Shown: positions 31,470 through 44,651, counted from the first letter of the stretch. The stretch is 64,000 nt of DNA from Saussurea involucrata (GCA_033807775.1 CM066319.1:140108983-140172982), one strand, 5' to 3'. Numbers and translations are program-made. The notes: generated from the letters alone by a model not told the origin.

Positions 31470-32636
31470 GAGTAAACTACAATTTTGGTCTCCGTGGTTT
31501 ACACCAATCTCCAAAGGTGATCCATAAACTTCAACAACTACAATTATCATCCTAATGTTTATATTTTATTTTGAAATTGATCCCTCACACTAACTCAATC
31601 ATTTTTTTTTTGTTAAAGTATGGCCATTTTAGTCTTTCTCATGTATTTTCGTTGTTTTATTTTCAAAAAAATAATAAATATTTTTCTAATAAATGTTATA
31701 TATATATACACATTGATGATATTCCCCCGCCGTCCATTGTCAGCTTTCCCCTACTGTCGACGTACATCTCTGATAGCCTATCTCTCCTCTCACCTTCCAT
31801 CTTAATCCCCAACATCACATATCAGATCACCTTTTCTCTGGTTTCCTCTATCCCACCACCCCTTCTCTCTTTCTCTCTCTAAATGAAATTCGGAAAACCG
31901 AATTGATCGGACCGAAAAACAGAAAGACTGAAAAACGGAAAGATGATGGCTAAGAACCAGATTGATATCGCAACTGACAACCTAGCCAATACTCGTAAAC
32001 ACAAATCAACAGTTTTAACAAGTCAAATAAATGGTTCCAATGACCAAACCTTATAAGTGGGCATATGGATCATAGTTGCATCACAAAAACGAGGTTTTGG
32101 AAGAAGGAAGAAAGCGTAGTGGTTTAAGAGTTGGTCATCGAATGCTCAATACATATATAACACACGTTGTGCGTATAACTAACACATACACACACACAGG
32201 TTGCATCTAAGCTAACATGCACATATTGCACATATTGAACACACACTGAACAAATACACCATACACCATGCATACACACATTGTGCATATATATAATACA
32301 CATAGTACACACAATGTGCATAAAACACACACACACACACACACTATGTCTAGGAGATATGTGGGGGAAACCGCTGGAAAATAGGTCTCCGACAAGGAGT
32401 GAGGTAGGGTAACTAAAACACGTAAACGGTAAAAGAAAAAACTAGGAAAAGACAAAAAAAAGGGCAAAGAGACGAAAATAACCGTGACTTGGCGAAACAT
32501 TTTTTAACAAAGTTAGTAAGAGGGATCAATTTCAATGCAAAATATAAAAAACAGGCACGATAATTATGGTTATTGAAGTCAATGACCACTTTTGGAGATT
32601 GGTGTAAACACCAAAGACCACAATTGTAGTTTACTC
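31470..32636. mobile_element. MULE-like element, third in the row, 1,167 bp
   Basis: Terminal inverted repeats of about 120 bp begin GAGTAAACTACAATTTTGGT on the left, with the inverse at the right end. Flanking 9-mers (aaaaattta, aaaaacttt) agree at 7 of 9 positions, a decayed duplication. The interior has a C/T-rich stretch (31709-31890) and CA/GT microsatellite DNA (32180-32345). No transposase. Confidence 0.7.
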
Positions 32637-33335
32637 AAAAACTTTAAAAATAACATTGAATATTAATTATTAAATTACAAAGTTTTACTAAATCATGATT
32701 TGCTGCATGAAATATTGATGCAACCGAAAGAATTGGGCCACGTCATCAACTCAAGAACAGCGGTTTTCCCGCTTGCTTCGTTTCATTCTAAAACTCCGAT
32801 CGATTTCCCTTCGATCAATGCGTTGATCCGTAATAGAAACCAGATCCCTAGAGATACCCCCTCGATTTTTCCTTTTTTTAATCTAAATTATATCATCGAC
32901 CGATCGATCGAGCATCAATGGCGATTTACGTGATTTGTTTTAAATTATAGCTGAAAACAAGTATTTCGCTCCTTTTTGCCGCCGTCCAAGGTATCTCTTC
33001 TCCGAATTTTGGGAATATTTCCGATCATATCAGTATGTATGAATCACACATCTGTATATACGCATATGTTTTATGATGTATTTGAATTGGAATGATTAAG
33101 CTGATACCAAACTATTTTGGGATCCCCAATTGTTGATGAATATGAGATTATCAGTAACTAAAGTGAGTTTTTGGTGGTTTTTAATGGCAATTGTGTCATA
33201 AATTTGCGTCTAATTAGGCTGAACTTATGTTTGTCAGGCTCGGAGTTTGATTTTGTGTTTGAAGTAAGAAGAATTGATTTTGTATGTTTTCGTTAAATTG
33301 AGTGTTTGATATTGATGATTTGATATCAGAGCTTC
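32637..33335 (+). promoter_or_regulatory. 5' flank and probable 5' UTR of the uridine kinase-like gene
   Basis: The region from about 32740 loses repeat character. A plausible non-coding first exon ends at 32990 (ccgtccaag|gtatct) and the next acceptor would be at 33329 (atatcag), seven bases before the start codon. This 5' UTR intron is an inference from splice-site consensus only. Confidence 0.4.
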
Positions 33336-36300
33336 ATGCCTGTGATGGATGCTAAAATGGCGGCTAAATCCCATAACAGTGTTGAAGATCAGTCATCGCA
33401 GCAACCAAATGGCGCCCCTGTACAAAACCGAAATAAAGTGCCGTTCATCATTGGTAAAACATTGCTCTTCGAGTCATAATAGTTTAATATTTACTTTTTC
33501 GTGATATGATTCTTAATTGGGCATGCTGAAGCACAATTGTACAACATAACTGGTTTTATAGGATGCCACTAAACATCTTAACATGTTGTATTACAGGGTT
33601 TCAGTTTACATGACCATTGACCAAACAACTATTCATTCTATGTAAAAGTGTTACAACAAGGGAGTGTGTTTTAAATCTGCTTATTGACTTATTGGCTTTT
33701 CAAAAAGTCAATAAGTTAAAAAGCTTGTTTGGCAAATGCAAAAACACTTTTAAAACAGCTTTTTGGTTTGCCTTGGAAAAGTCATTTTCAAGAAGTCACA
33801 CTTTCCTGACTTATTGGTCATTTTACACTTTCCTATCTCAAAAGCTAATCCAAACACTTTTTTAAAAACTCCTTTTCCAAAAGCAATAAGTCAATAAGCA
33901 CTTTTGGCCAAAAACACTTTTGGACTAAAAAAGCACTCCCAAACACCCCCTAAGTTGAGATGACGGATTTGGGCATCCTAACAAGTAACAAGTTTTTTTT
34001 ACACTTACTACAACGAAATTAGGTTTATATGACACCAAAAAGTGTTCAAGTGTTCTAGTATCATACTTTGTATGACTTAAATTTATAGGATCAAATACTT
34101 ATGTGTCATATCTAGGTGTCGTGATAAGTTTATATGACGTATTTGAGCATTTTTAACAGATTTTTAGGACACTTTTGAGTCACTATTAGATAGAACACAC
34201 AAAAGTTTGGTTCTATAAACTTAAATTTAATAAAGTAGTCTATTAGGATACTTGAACACTTTTGACGTCTAATAAACTCAATTTTGTTGCAATGACTCTT
34301 TGAAATAAAGTTTCATGTTAGCCTTTTTTATATGACAGAAGTACCCTATGTACATATAATCTTTTTATAGGACAACTATTTTTATTACAATTTTTAAAAT
34401 AATTTCGTATAGAAGGACTACTATTCGTTTCAGAAGTTTCTTAAACTAGTTAGGATGTCCAAAAACGTCTTATCAACTTATTGTTAACACTTTTATATAG
34501 GACACACAATTGTTTGATCTTATAAACATAAGTGCTATTATTATAACATTTAGATATATTTGATGTCCTATAAATCTGAATTTGTTGTAGTGCTAGAAAG
34601 CTTGGAATGTGTTAATATCATAGTTATGATGCAATGTTGACAAATTACTTCACATTTTAAAACCTAACCTAAGGTGTTGCTGGTGGAACGGCATCTGGAA
34701 AAACAACTGTCTGCAATGTCATCATATCACGACTCCGTGATCAAAGGGTTGTCCTTATCAATCAAGTAAGCCCCCAGTTCTGTATTGTTTCATTGCTCAA
34801 AGCCTTCAAAAGTTTGTGTAGTAGCTTTATCATATAGCATGGCAACAGGGCAGGGATGGGGGTGGACATGCAATCCCCGTTCCTGGCCTCGGTCCCCAGC
34901 AGGTACGGGATATCGAATTCCCTCCCTGTTTCTTTGTTGGGCCTATCCCCGGTCGCTCCCGGTCCATCCTCGATTCAACAAAAAGATGGTTCAAAAAATG
35001 TTCAATGTATACACACACACACACACACATATATATGGGTACGGGGACGGGGGCGGGTTGGGAAATACATTAATACATTTACCCGGCCCTGGACCCGGCC
35101 CCATTGCGAATGAACCTCCGTTCTTCCAATTTGGTCTTCTTTATTTTTTGTATGTGAGGTTCTGTGTTCATGTTTTTATCCCAAATGTTTTTAGAAACAT
35201 AATAAATTTGAAATTAAAAGCTAAAAACTAAGAAAATGATACAAATGGGGTTCTAACCCGTGTTTGGAAGGGCAGAAAAGACCGTACAAACCAACTATAC
35301 CAAGATAAACTTGTGTTATTATTGTAGTTTCAAAAAATATATGGTGCATCCAACAAAATAATACCATGACACCTTTCATGACCCCATTTTTTTTACACTA
35401 CGAGTCTACGACCGAGGGAATGAAGTTATGCATATAGTGGGTCCGCCTCTGCATAAAGGAGATCGACTTCTTTTGTTACGAAATGACTTGCAACATATCA
35501 CATATTTGGATAGATGGTGTTTAGAACTGCTATAGGAGTATAAGAATACTATTCCAGCCATCACTATAGGAGTTTTAGCGACTCAAATCTAGGGCCTTTT
35601 GACCTTTTCTTCACCTTCTAAATCCATGACTTGCTAACAGGTTTGAGAATGTTACTGCTTAACACAGTAATGTTACTTCCATACACAAGGATACCTAAAA
35701 ACATGTCATAAGGTCATGGATTAAAAAAAACACTTTTCCAATGCCAATAATTCTGTTTCAATGGAATGCTTTACATCTTATAGGATTATAGAATTTTATT
35801 GTGGCATACTCCCACATTATCATAGGGCATATTAACATGTTCAACTTTTTATGCAATCTTGTAGGATTCATTTTATCATTCCTTGAGTGATCAGCAATCT
35901 GCAAATGCCCATGATTACAATTTTGATCACCCTGGTTAGTTACTTATCTGCAAATACCCAAGAGTACAATTTACATATACATGTAGAAACTTACATGGTA
36001 CTATGCCATGATGCTTTTTCAGATTCCTTCAACACGGAGCTTCTCCTTTCATGCATGGAAACGTTAAAAAAGGGACAGCCGGTTAACATCCCAACATATG
36101 ATTATAAGATCCATAAGAGTACCGGATCAGGCCGCATGGTGTGAACTGCATTTGTAAAGTTGAACTAATTCAAACATTGAGATGATGTTCATGTCACTAC
36201 AACAAAATCGAGTTTATAGGACGCCAAAAGTGTTTTAAGTGTCCTAATAGACTACTTTATAGGACTAAAGTTTATAGGACCAAATCTTTTTTTGTCCTAT

Positions 36301-39300
36301 ATAAAAGTGTTGCAATAAGTTATATGACGCTTTTGGGCGTCTTAACAAACTTTTTAGAACAAACACTTTTGAAACAAAGTGTCCTATTAGCCCTTTTATA
36401 GGGCACTTTTGAACGCTTGTTTTTATAGCGTCCTATAAAAGGGCTAAGAGAACACCTTTCACTTGTTTTTATAGTGTCCTATAAAAGGGCTAAGAGGACA
36501 CTTTGTTTCAAAAGTGTTCTAAAAAGATTTTTAGACGCCCAAAAGCGTCATATAAACTTATTACAACACTTTTAGATAGGAAACACAATTGTTTGGTCCT
36601 ATAAATTAGTCTATTAGGACACTTGGACATCTTTGATGTCCTATAAACCCGTTTTTGTTGTAGTGTGATCTTGACCTTCTTTGGGAATACTAAGTCAGGG
36701 AAAGAACAAAATCTTAAATCATGTGTCCAATGCAGCATAGAAAACTTGGTATTTTTATTGAATCATTGTAGTTCTAGTAAGAATCTGTAATTCTAATAAA
36801 TTCATAGGATCTTAACAAGGAAATAAGTAATTCAGATCTTTGAGTCACATATGTAGGTAAACCAAGTGGATGTCATCATTCTGGAGGGAATTCTGGTTCT
36901 TCATGATCAGAGAGTTCGAGATCTGATGAACATGAAGATCTTTGTTGATTCAGGTTCATTGTCATAATTTATTCACATGGATCTTCTTGTAACTGTAACT
37001 AAAATTTTTGTGCTTCTTTATTTACATTCTATGTTTTAGTTATATATATATATATATATATATATGGGCAGGTTCATTTAGGACAGTGGTGGATCCAAGA
37101 TTTTTCAGTGGGGACACCTTTTAACGTAGATTAAATGCCGTAAAATTGTCCGATGTATTTTTAGCCTAAATCCACCGTTTCAAAGAATTTTTAAGTTTTT
37201 CTGGTTGATTTCAGGGGACTTTAAGTTTTTTTGCCGATTTTGAAAGACTTTTTTCGGTTTTTTTTGTTGATTTCGAAAGTGTTTTTTAGTTTTTTTGTTG
37301 GTTTCGATATACTCTTTATGGTTGATGGGTCCCAAACGAAAAATTACTGGGGGAAGGTAAGCTAAAAAGCTAAAAAGTATGTGTTTTTACCTAAGAAATT
37401 TAACATTTTTTCCTTTTTAATGGGGTCCCATCCCCCCACTTCTTATACTCTAGATCCCCCTTGATTTAGGAGCCTTAAATTTTTTAGGAACCCATCCATG
37501 AACTACCTATTTTGTACATGGGTGTTCATGATCATGAACATTTTATCACATTATTCATCATGAATACTCACAAATTCCTTTCACAAAGTTTTGATTTTGC
37601 TTCGGTTATAATGAGTCTCATGACATTCTCACCATCTCTTGGTCAGTACTAAATCATTAAAATCGAAAAGATATCAATTCACATGCTTGTATTACATTCA
37701 TGATGCTCCCATCCCATGATAACAACTTTTATGTCTACTTCCCCGATACAGATTCTGATGTGCGGTTGGGAAGAAGGATAAAGCGTGATACCGTTGAGAG
37801 AGGCAGAAATATTCAGTATGTGCTTGACCAAGTTAGTAGAGCTCTCTTTTGACTTAATGAGCTTTATAAAGTGGCATAAGCTACTATTTTTTGAAAATTT
37901 GGGGTGGTTGTTATGCAAAAGTTCAGAAGTAGTAAATGTTCTAATCAAATCCTAGTGCCATAACATGCCATCTTTGTGATTCTAAACCTCACTTCAATTT
38001 GCCATTCTTTTAATATGCACCCATTTGTTTGTTATGGAGGCTTGTTTCATTTGTGTTGTAATGGACTTAGATTTATGGTTCCTTCTTAGGGTGTGTTTGG
38101 TATGCATATATGACTGGATCAGAGAAAGTGAGGTAGGCGGGTGAAAGAATTGTGCAAGGTTTTAGGGTCTTAATTTGATAGGGGTAGTTTAGTAATTTAC
38201 CAATCTTGTCTCATCTCCCTGTTTTTTGTTCCACCTATTTGGGTGGATCCTGTCGTGTCTTGTACCAATTTAAGTGTCACATTGAACATGGGACAACAAG
38301 TTTTTGTTTTGTCATGTTCGGTCTATCCCACGTACCAAAACGCTTCCTTCAGGAGAAACAAGCTCTAATGTTATAAATTATATTTGAGAAATTGTCCAAA
38401 ATAGCCATCCTGGAATCCCCATTTCATTTTATAGCCGCTTTTCTAACCAATTGACCTAAATAGCCAAGATTGCACAAATAGCACTTTAACAACTTGCAAA
38501 ATCTACTTTTATGAATTTAATATTCATAAATTACCAATTTAGCAAGTTGCTAAAGTGATATTTGCAAAATGCTGACGTGACAAATACCACTTTAGCAAGT
38601 TTGTGGTAAGTAGCACCTTAGGGCATCTCCAATGTAATTCTCTATTTTACTCTCTATTATAGAGTAAAAAAAGTAAAGGATGTGTTATGTCTTCTCCGAT
38701 GTATTACTCTATTTTCTACTTTAAAAGAGAATATTTCAAGTATATTCTCTTCTATTTTGATTACATATATTTTCAATAATACCCTTATATTTATTAACTT
38801 TATAAATTACATTCTTATATATTTTTATTTTCACAATAACCTTGTATTTATTAACTTTACCATGTCATTTTAACGACATTATAATTCATATTTAATTCCG
38901 AATTAAATTGTCAAAAACCAAAGAAGAAAATAGAGGCAAAGTTATAGAGCAATTAAAAAAGACATATGAACAGAGGCAAAGTTACGTGGATGCAATAACA
39001 TACACCGAGGATCTGGATCTGTTTTACCCGACTATTAAATTAGTATTAATGTTATTCAAAAACCGTTTTCCGCTTATGTATGCTTTTATTACGGTCGTCG
39101 TTATGTACTTTTATCTTTATCATTTGTAATGCTTTTATGTTAAAATATGTGTTAATGTCGTGTTTTAATAAAATATGTTATGTTGTAAATTGTTAAACTT
39201 TAGTTTTTAAAATTAGTTGGATAAATTTAAATTGAATTTAAAACTTAAAAGATAAATATAATTCTAGTTTATTAAAATTGGTATTAGACAACAAATAAAA

Positions 39301-42300
39301 TAAAAATAACAATAATCTAAAAAATTAAAGGACCATTTTGCAATTATAAAAAATTTAGAAAAAAATACAGATTATGAATAGTGTTCCTTTATATTTTAGA
39401 GAGTTAGAGAGTAAAATAGAGGGTTCACTAGAGATGTTCTAGAGAGTAAAATAGATGGTTCATTGAAGATGGTCTTAGCAATAGCAAGTGCGTAAGTGAC
39501 ACTTCTACGTCAACATTTTGCAAATATCACTTTAACAATTTGCGAAATTGCTACTTTATGAATATTATATTGAAAAAGTGGATTTCGCAAGTTGACAAAG
39601 TGCTACTTCCAAAATCTTTGGCTATTTCGGTCGATTAGTTGAAAAGGTGGCTATAAAGTGAAGAGGGGAGGCAAAAATGGCTATTTGGCACAATTTCCCA
39701 TTATATTTTACATCTTGGCAAAAAGGATTTTACCCTTTTCCTAGTTTCTTTGAAGTAGTGTTCTTGAGTTCTATTTCAATACAATATTGGAACTTTGACT
39801 TGACCAGGTCTTTACTATACATTCTTATACATTTCAACTCTGATTTGCAGTATGATAAACATGTAAAACCTAGCTTCGAGGAATTTATTCTTCCATCAAA
39901 GAAGCATGCAGATGTTATCATTCCTAGAGGATCAGATAATGATGTTGCCATAGATTTGATAGTGCAACATATCCGTACAAAGCTCGGTCAACATGATCTT
40001 TGTAAAATTTATCAAAACCTTTTTGTTATACCCTCTACTTTCCAGGTAATTAATCTTTTGATATGAATGCATTATCAAGCTTCTCATTGATATATATATA
40101 TATAGTGAGGGTTCAAATAAGAAGGCTAAATATTGTGAGAAGTTAAGAAAAGAAAGTTAAGGGAAGATTCATATGTGAATCATTGAGAAAATCCTTTTGA
40201 AGATACATATATTCTTTAGTTTATTTCAATGCTTTGTGGGTATTATTTGATCACGGTCTATGCTCCTTCAGATACGTGGAATGCACACCCTTATACGCGA
40301 TGCCAAAACGAGAAAGCATGACTTTGTCTTTTATGCGGACCGCCTAATTCGCTTGGTATGACCATCGCACACCATGAAATTGTTCTTCGACCATAATTAT
40401 TTGATCCGTTTTGATCTAAAATGGCTTTGAATTATGTTTTAGGTGGTAGAGCATGGTCTAGGTCATCTTCCTTTTACTGAAAAGCAAATCATTACTCCAA
40501 CAGGTAAGTTAATCATCATGGTATTTTTTCAAATTTCTCCGAAATGACATTTAGTTAGTGTTTGTCAAATTAGTTGATAAGCTAGCTGTTAGCTGAAAAA
40601 TTAGTTGGACTTATTGCCTAATAAGCTAGTTGTAAGCAGATGAACTATTCATGTTTGGTAAAACCTAGCTAATAAGCTAGGTGGTAATGCCAAATTACCT
40701 AAAACGACTTGCTAAAAAGTTAATTGGAAAAGTATAAGGGGTATAATTGGAAAAAGTGGAAAAAAGCCTATGGAGCTTATGAAACACTACTTGAAGTAGC
40801 TTATCAGCTAGCTTATTTTTAACCAAATGGGGCTTTTTCAATAAGCACAATTAATAAGCTAAACATATAGCCTTATAGATGCAATTTACAATTTTACATG
40901 CCATCTTTATATTGTTCAATTCTCTATGTTAGGGATTCGTATTCTAGGAATTGTTGAAGTCTGAGATACATGTTTTTGTACACTTTGAAGCCCGTATGAC
41001 TCATCTTCAAGAGGACGAAGGATCGTGTGAGAATAGGAGTTAAGGTGATAAGTCTTTTAAGGGATTTGGACCATTGATCACTTTTAATTAGTGTTGATCT
41101 AATGGTTTAGATTATGTCCCAAAATAACCCATAAAATCGCTTAAAGGGAATTTTCAATTGATCTTCCGTTTGGATTGATCCAAAGGTGGAGATCTCATCC
41201 TACCCTTCTCACGATAACTTCTATTGTTACCGGAAACCAACTCTCTTCATGAGTCATTCGTGGTATCAACTCATGGCTCAACTAGTCCAAGAAATAAGGC
41301 ATATCATTAAGATACTAAAATGGAAGTTTTCTTTTTGCGAATCTTTTACCGCTTGCAGGATCCATCTACACAGGAGTGGTGTTCTGCAAAAGGTTGTGTG
41401 GAGTGTCGGTCATCAGAAGGTATTGCTTTTCTAGAACCCAAAAATAAAAAAACAATATAAAAACTTGTTGTCCAGCTGAGACATGGCAGGACGTAAGTGG
41501 ACAAAAATGCATTTTTTTCTGTGCACCTAATTACTAGACTACCATCACAAAGTAAAACTCTAGAACCTTCCAGAATTCTTTCACCTGCCTACCTCACTCT
41601 CATCCAGTGTAATCCTGTCTGCATACCAAACACACTGTAACGGACATGATACTCCAATAAGCTTAACGTCATCAAAACCGCACAAACTTTATTTGCCTCA
41701 CTTTCGTGTTTTATTTTTTACTTCATTTCATGCTAATGCCAAAAGCTACCAATTGAAGTCTAAATTTCAACATTCTTCAGTGGGGAAAGCATGGAGAATG
41801 CATTAAGAGCTTGTTGCAAAGGTATCAAAATCGGTAAAGTCCTTATTCTACGCGAAGGCAATGGACGGCAGGTCTAACTCTTTTTTATCCCTCCCTCTCG
41901 CTGTTAGTGTTTCAAGTTCTTTTTTTCCGCATAGTTTGCACAACCCGGGGGTCTTTACTTGAACAACAATTCTATGTTTTGAGGTGGAGGTCAGGCAGGG
42001 ACGGACCCAGGAGGTTTTTGTGGTGGCACGTGCCACAGTTTCGTTCATCAAATTATAGGGTCGTGAAAACTGTCACCATATCAATTTGTTCAATGTCACC
42101 GTATATATTTTGAAACTACAATGAGGACATAAGTTTTTCTTCGTAGAGTTGGTTTGCAAGGCTTTCTTCCACCCTAGACCCGAGTTTGAATCCCCTTAGT
42201 GACATTTTCTTAGTTTTTAGCTGCAGAGTTATTATGTTTCTGAATAAAATTGCAATAAAAGACTTGAACATGTGATCTCACGTATGAAAAGCAATGAACT

Positions 42301-44651
42301 AACCAACAATGATTTTGTGAAAAATATCCTATATTTGTTTCTTATAGTCAAATTGTGTCATCGCTTAAAAACAATTATGGGTCCATCCCTGAGGTCAGGT
42401 CTTCGTTTATCCCACCCCGAGATCATCTCCGGGTGGGATTTACTGGGTTTGTTTGGTTTGGTTTCCTCTCGGTGTTCGTGTGTGTTAACATCATTGGTCA
42501 TAGTAAATATCCCTATGCAACCATTTACTGCAGTTAATCTACGAGAAACTACCGAAAGATATTGCAAGCCGCCAAGTCTTATTGCTTGATCCAGTACTTG
42601 CTTCAGGTTTGATGTACCCGAACTCTGGGTATTTTAGGAGAATAACCTTCTGACAGATTGTTTTTGAATGCATGACTTTTTAACAGATTTTATTCTTTTT
42701 CTTGACAGATGCATTCTTAAATATCTTAGAACACCATGCATTTTTTTAAATATGCCAGAAGGTTATTTTACTAAATTACCCCCCTGAACTTATGACAATT
42801 TTTTCCAAGGAAATGGTTATGCTGAAAATTAACCCGTATGCCATGATCAGGTGAATCTGCTGTGGAGGCAGTTTCCTTGTTGCTCAGCAGGGGTGTTTCT
42901 GAATCTAACATCATCTTCCTCAACCTTATAGCGGTAAGCTAAGACCAAATCATTTACGCCAGTTAGCTTATTAAAAAAGACCAGTTTGAATAGCCATAAA
43001 AGCTAGCTTTTTGAAAAAAGAAGTAGCATTTCAACAAGCTTCAAGAGGGTTTCTCGCTTTTTTCCAATTATTCCCCTTGTATTTTTCCAATTACTTTTTC
43101 AACATGTTCTTTTAGGCACGTTTGGTACGCATAACAGGATGGAACAGGACATAACAGAACTTGCTTGTTCCATGTTTGGCGTGTCTTTAGGTGAAACACA
43201 CTGGAACTAGATTGGACAAACATGGAACACATGTGTTCCCCCTCCCCCTGGAACTAGATAGAACAAGCCCATTATGACCAATATAGACCTGATTTCTTTC
43301 TCACCATCTCCTCCCTCGTCTGATATCTTTCTCCCCATCACATCCCTCGTTCGAGGCTGTGGTTTGGTAAAGAAGTTATTTGATAAAAAAATAATGGGGG
43401 TAAAGAAATTATTTGGTAAAAAAATAATGGGGGTAAATTGATCATTTAATCAGTCTTATTCTGTCCGGTCTAGTTTAGTTATGTTTTACCAAACGCCGAA
43501 CAGTTGTCTTGTTCTGCCTTGTTCTGTCAGTGTACCAAACGCACCCTTAGATCATTTTAAATTGTCATTCGGCTTATACGCTAGATTTTGCCAAACTTGA
43601 CTAGTCTGACAGACCTAGGATTCTTTTTTGACGAGCGGGTGCACCTTTTAAGGTGAATCAGATGTGTTTTTAGCCAACTTCCACCATTTTGAGCGGTTTT
43701 ATCAGTTTTTGGTTGATTTCAATGGACATTTTCGGTTTTTTGGTGATTTCGAGGGACCTTTTTTGGTTTTTTGGTTGATGTCCCTTGTATTTTCTAATAT
43801 CCTATAGCACCCCTCAAAGTTTAGCAGAGTAATTAACATAAATAGTCATATTGGGTTAACTTAAAATTTAGCCACCAAATTCTTTTTTCTTCAAAAATGT
43901 CCGGAATCCTGCAATTCTGACACCACAAGAAACTTTTTTTTTTCTGTGTACTTTTTCCCAAAAATTATGGGGAAACCCCTTTTACGTCCCCGAAGTCAAA
44001 TTTCAACTTGCGGTTCATCTAAAAATTGTTATTTTGTTCATCATTTTCGTCAGAAAAAGTTTGATTTTGGCAAAAAAAAAAGTCCGACACCGCAAAGAAA
44101 AGGTGGCTTGCGGTGTCAGAGTTGCGCCATTCCGGTCATTTTTGAAAAAATAATAATTTTGTTGGCTAAATTTAAAAAAGTTAACCCAATATGCCTATTT
44201 ATATTAATTTTTCAAGTTTAGAGTGTCTACCGTTCATACCCAAAAAAAATATTTGTTGAGCGGGTGCATGGGACCCCCATCGGGTCCTTCATAAGATCGC
44301 CTCTGTTATCGGCTACCAGCTACCTTTTCAGCTAATGACCAGCTAGTTTGTCCTTACTTAAATAATCCTAAACGAGTTTTCATTTAAGAGCATAACCACC
44401 GAACAAGCCTAGTAACGCGAAGTCGATCATTTTCTAAACTTGGTGATGGTGGGGGCATGTAGGCTCCAGAAGGAATACATGCAGTTTGTAGGCAGTATCC
44501 AAGGCTGAAAATTGTTACATCAGAGATTGATTCTGGGCTAAACCAGCATTCGAGAGTGATTCCGGGCATGGGCGAGTTCGGAGATCGTTATTTCGGCACC
44601 GGTGGTAACGGTTCTATGCCTTTCTTACCCAAAAATAAAATGCAGTCATGA
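33336..44651 (+). CDS. UKL: Uridine kinase-like protein (UCK plus UPRT domains)
   Basis: Fourteen exons join in frame: 33336-33453, 34674-34765, 35865-35934, 36023-36138, 36857-36953, 37752-37831, 39851-40045, 40272-40355, 40443-40503, 41359-41419, 41781-41871, 42534-42606, 42851-42933, 44463-44651; 469 aa, as in plant UKL proteins. The uridine/cytidine kinase domain starts with the P-loop GVAGGTASGKTT (40-51), then INQDSFYHSL, DVIILEGILVLHD and RIKRDTVERG. The uracil phosphoribosyltransferase-like domain (about 258-466) has GMHTLIRD, HGLGHLPFTEKQ, SGESMENALRACC, the PRPP-loop region LLLDPVLASGESA (from 372) and PGMGEFGDRYFGT near the end. It acts in pyrimidine salvage (uridine to UMP, possibly uracil to UMP). 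UPRT activity in plant bifunctional proteins is disputed, so I call that half UPRT-like. The start is the first in-frame ATG; ATGs at codons 4 and 8 are alternatives. Confidence 0.95.
33659..33951. mobile_element. Degenerate MITE in UKL intron 1
   Basis: Begins GGGAGTGTGTTTTAAATC and ends CACTCCCAAACACCCCC. The arms share inverted cttattgacttattggctttt and aaaagcaataagtcaataag blocks. Flanks do not give a clear duplication. No ORF. Confidence 0.5.
34005..34592. mobile_element. CACTA-type non-autonomous element, degenerate
   Basis: The inverted ends TTACTACAACGAAATTAGG and ...AATTTGTTGTAGTG, with subterminal ttataggac/gtcctataaa repeats, match the En/Spm (CACTA) pattern. No transposase. UKL intron 1. 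Confidence 0.65.
34845..35110. mobile_element. Degenerate relative of the GGGGA/TCCCC hAT element
   Basis: Shares ggcagggatggggg-type left sequence and a cggggacggggg right block with 29820-30421, around a CA/TA microsatellite (35009-35036). Ends are not well defined. UKL intron 2. Confidence 0.45.
36195..36665. mobile_element. CACTA-type non-autonomous element, 471 bp
   Basis: Ends CACTACAACAAAATCGAG and CGTTTTTGTTGTAGTG are typical En/Spm termini. Subterminal arrays of tataggac/gtcctata and a near-perfect inner palindrome (around 36370-36510) make it highly foldable. UKL intron 4. Confidence 0.85.
37088..37470. repeat. Dispersed repeat of unknown class
   Basis: Contains several gtttttttgttgatttcgaaag-like tandem units and agrees in layout with 43625-43815 and, in reverse, with 18470-18810. 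No terminal repeats or ORF recognised. UKL intron 5, next to a (TA)n run at 37040-37064. Confidence 0.45.
38095..38345. mobile_element. Tourist-like MITE
   Basis: Ends GGGTGTGTTTGGTATGC and GTACCAAAACGCTTCC resemble those of 72-465. It includes the same gaggtaggcgggtgaaagaa block found at the window start in reverse. UKL intron 6. Confidence 0.65.
38386..39699. mobile_element. MULE-like element with nested MITE, UKL intron 6
   Basis: Terminal inverted repeats of about 110 bp begin GAGAAATTGTCCAAAATAGC, with the inverse GGCTATTTGGCACAATTTCC at the right end. A perfect 9-bp duplication attatattt flanks it (38377-38385 and 39700-39708). Most of the inside is the MITE at 38621-39474. Confidence 0.85.
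38621..39474. mobile_element. GAGCATCTCCAAC-family element nested in a MULE, 854 bp
   Basis: Begins GGGCATCTCCAATG and ends with the inverse CATTGAAGATGGTC, flanked by TTA at 38618-38620 and 39475-39477. Longer than usual for the family. It contains a 73-codon frame (38908-39129) starting MSKTKEENRGKVIEQLKKT that may be a remnant of a mobilising protein, but I cannot identify it. Confidence 0.75.
40550..40880. repeat. Degenerate MITE-like repeat, UKL intron 9
   Basis: Has inverted-type blocks (gtttgtcaaattagttgataagctagct and agcttatcagctagcttattttt) characteristic of a decayed MITE. No clean ends. Similar fragments flank 43115-43546 and occur at 44300-44370. Confidence 0.4.
40995..41240 (+). 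repeat. Dispersed repeat, family B
   Basis: Has ggatcgtgtgagaa, ccattgatcacttttaat, attgatcc and cttctcacgataacttct blocks in the same order as 4430-4660. UKL intron 9. Confidence 0.45.
42125..42215 (+). mobile_element. tRNA-derived SINE-like fragment
   Basis: GTTGGTTTGCAAGGC (A-box-like) is followed about 30 bases later by CGAGTTTGAATCCCC (B-box-like). Spacing fits a tRNA-type promoter. It lies in UKL intron 11. Confidence 0.45.
43115..43546. mobile_element. Tourist-like MITE, same family as 72-465
   Basis: Ends GGCACGTTTGGTACGC and GTACCAAACGCACCC, with a perfect TTA duplication (43112-43114 and 43547-43549). It splits an older degenerate MITE. UKL intron 13. Confidence 0.85.
43825..44213. 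mobile_element. Short TIR element, MULE- or hAT-like, UKL intron 13
   Basis: Inverted arms (taattaacataaatagtcat, attgggttaactt, atttagcc) return at the right end. An 8-bp repeat aagtttag flanks it (43817-43824 and 44214-44221), extendable to 9 with one mismatch. It interrupts a dispersed repeat also seen at 37088-37470. Confidence 0.6.

Noticed and set aside
34785..35231. 148-codon ORF in UKL intron 2
   Set aside because: It reads through a degenerate hAT relative and a CA repeat; composition is repeat-like.
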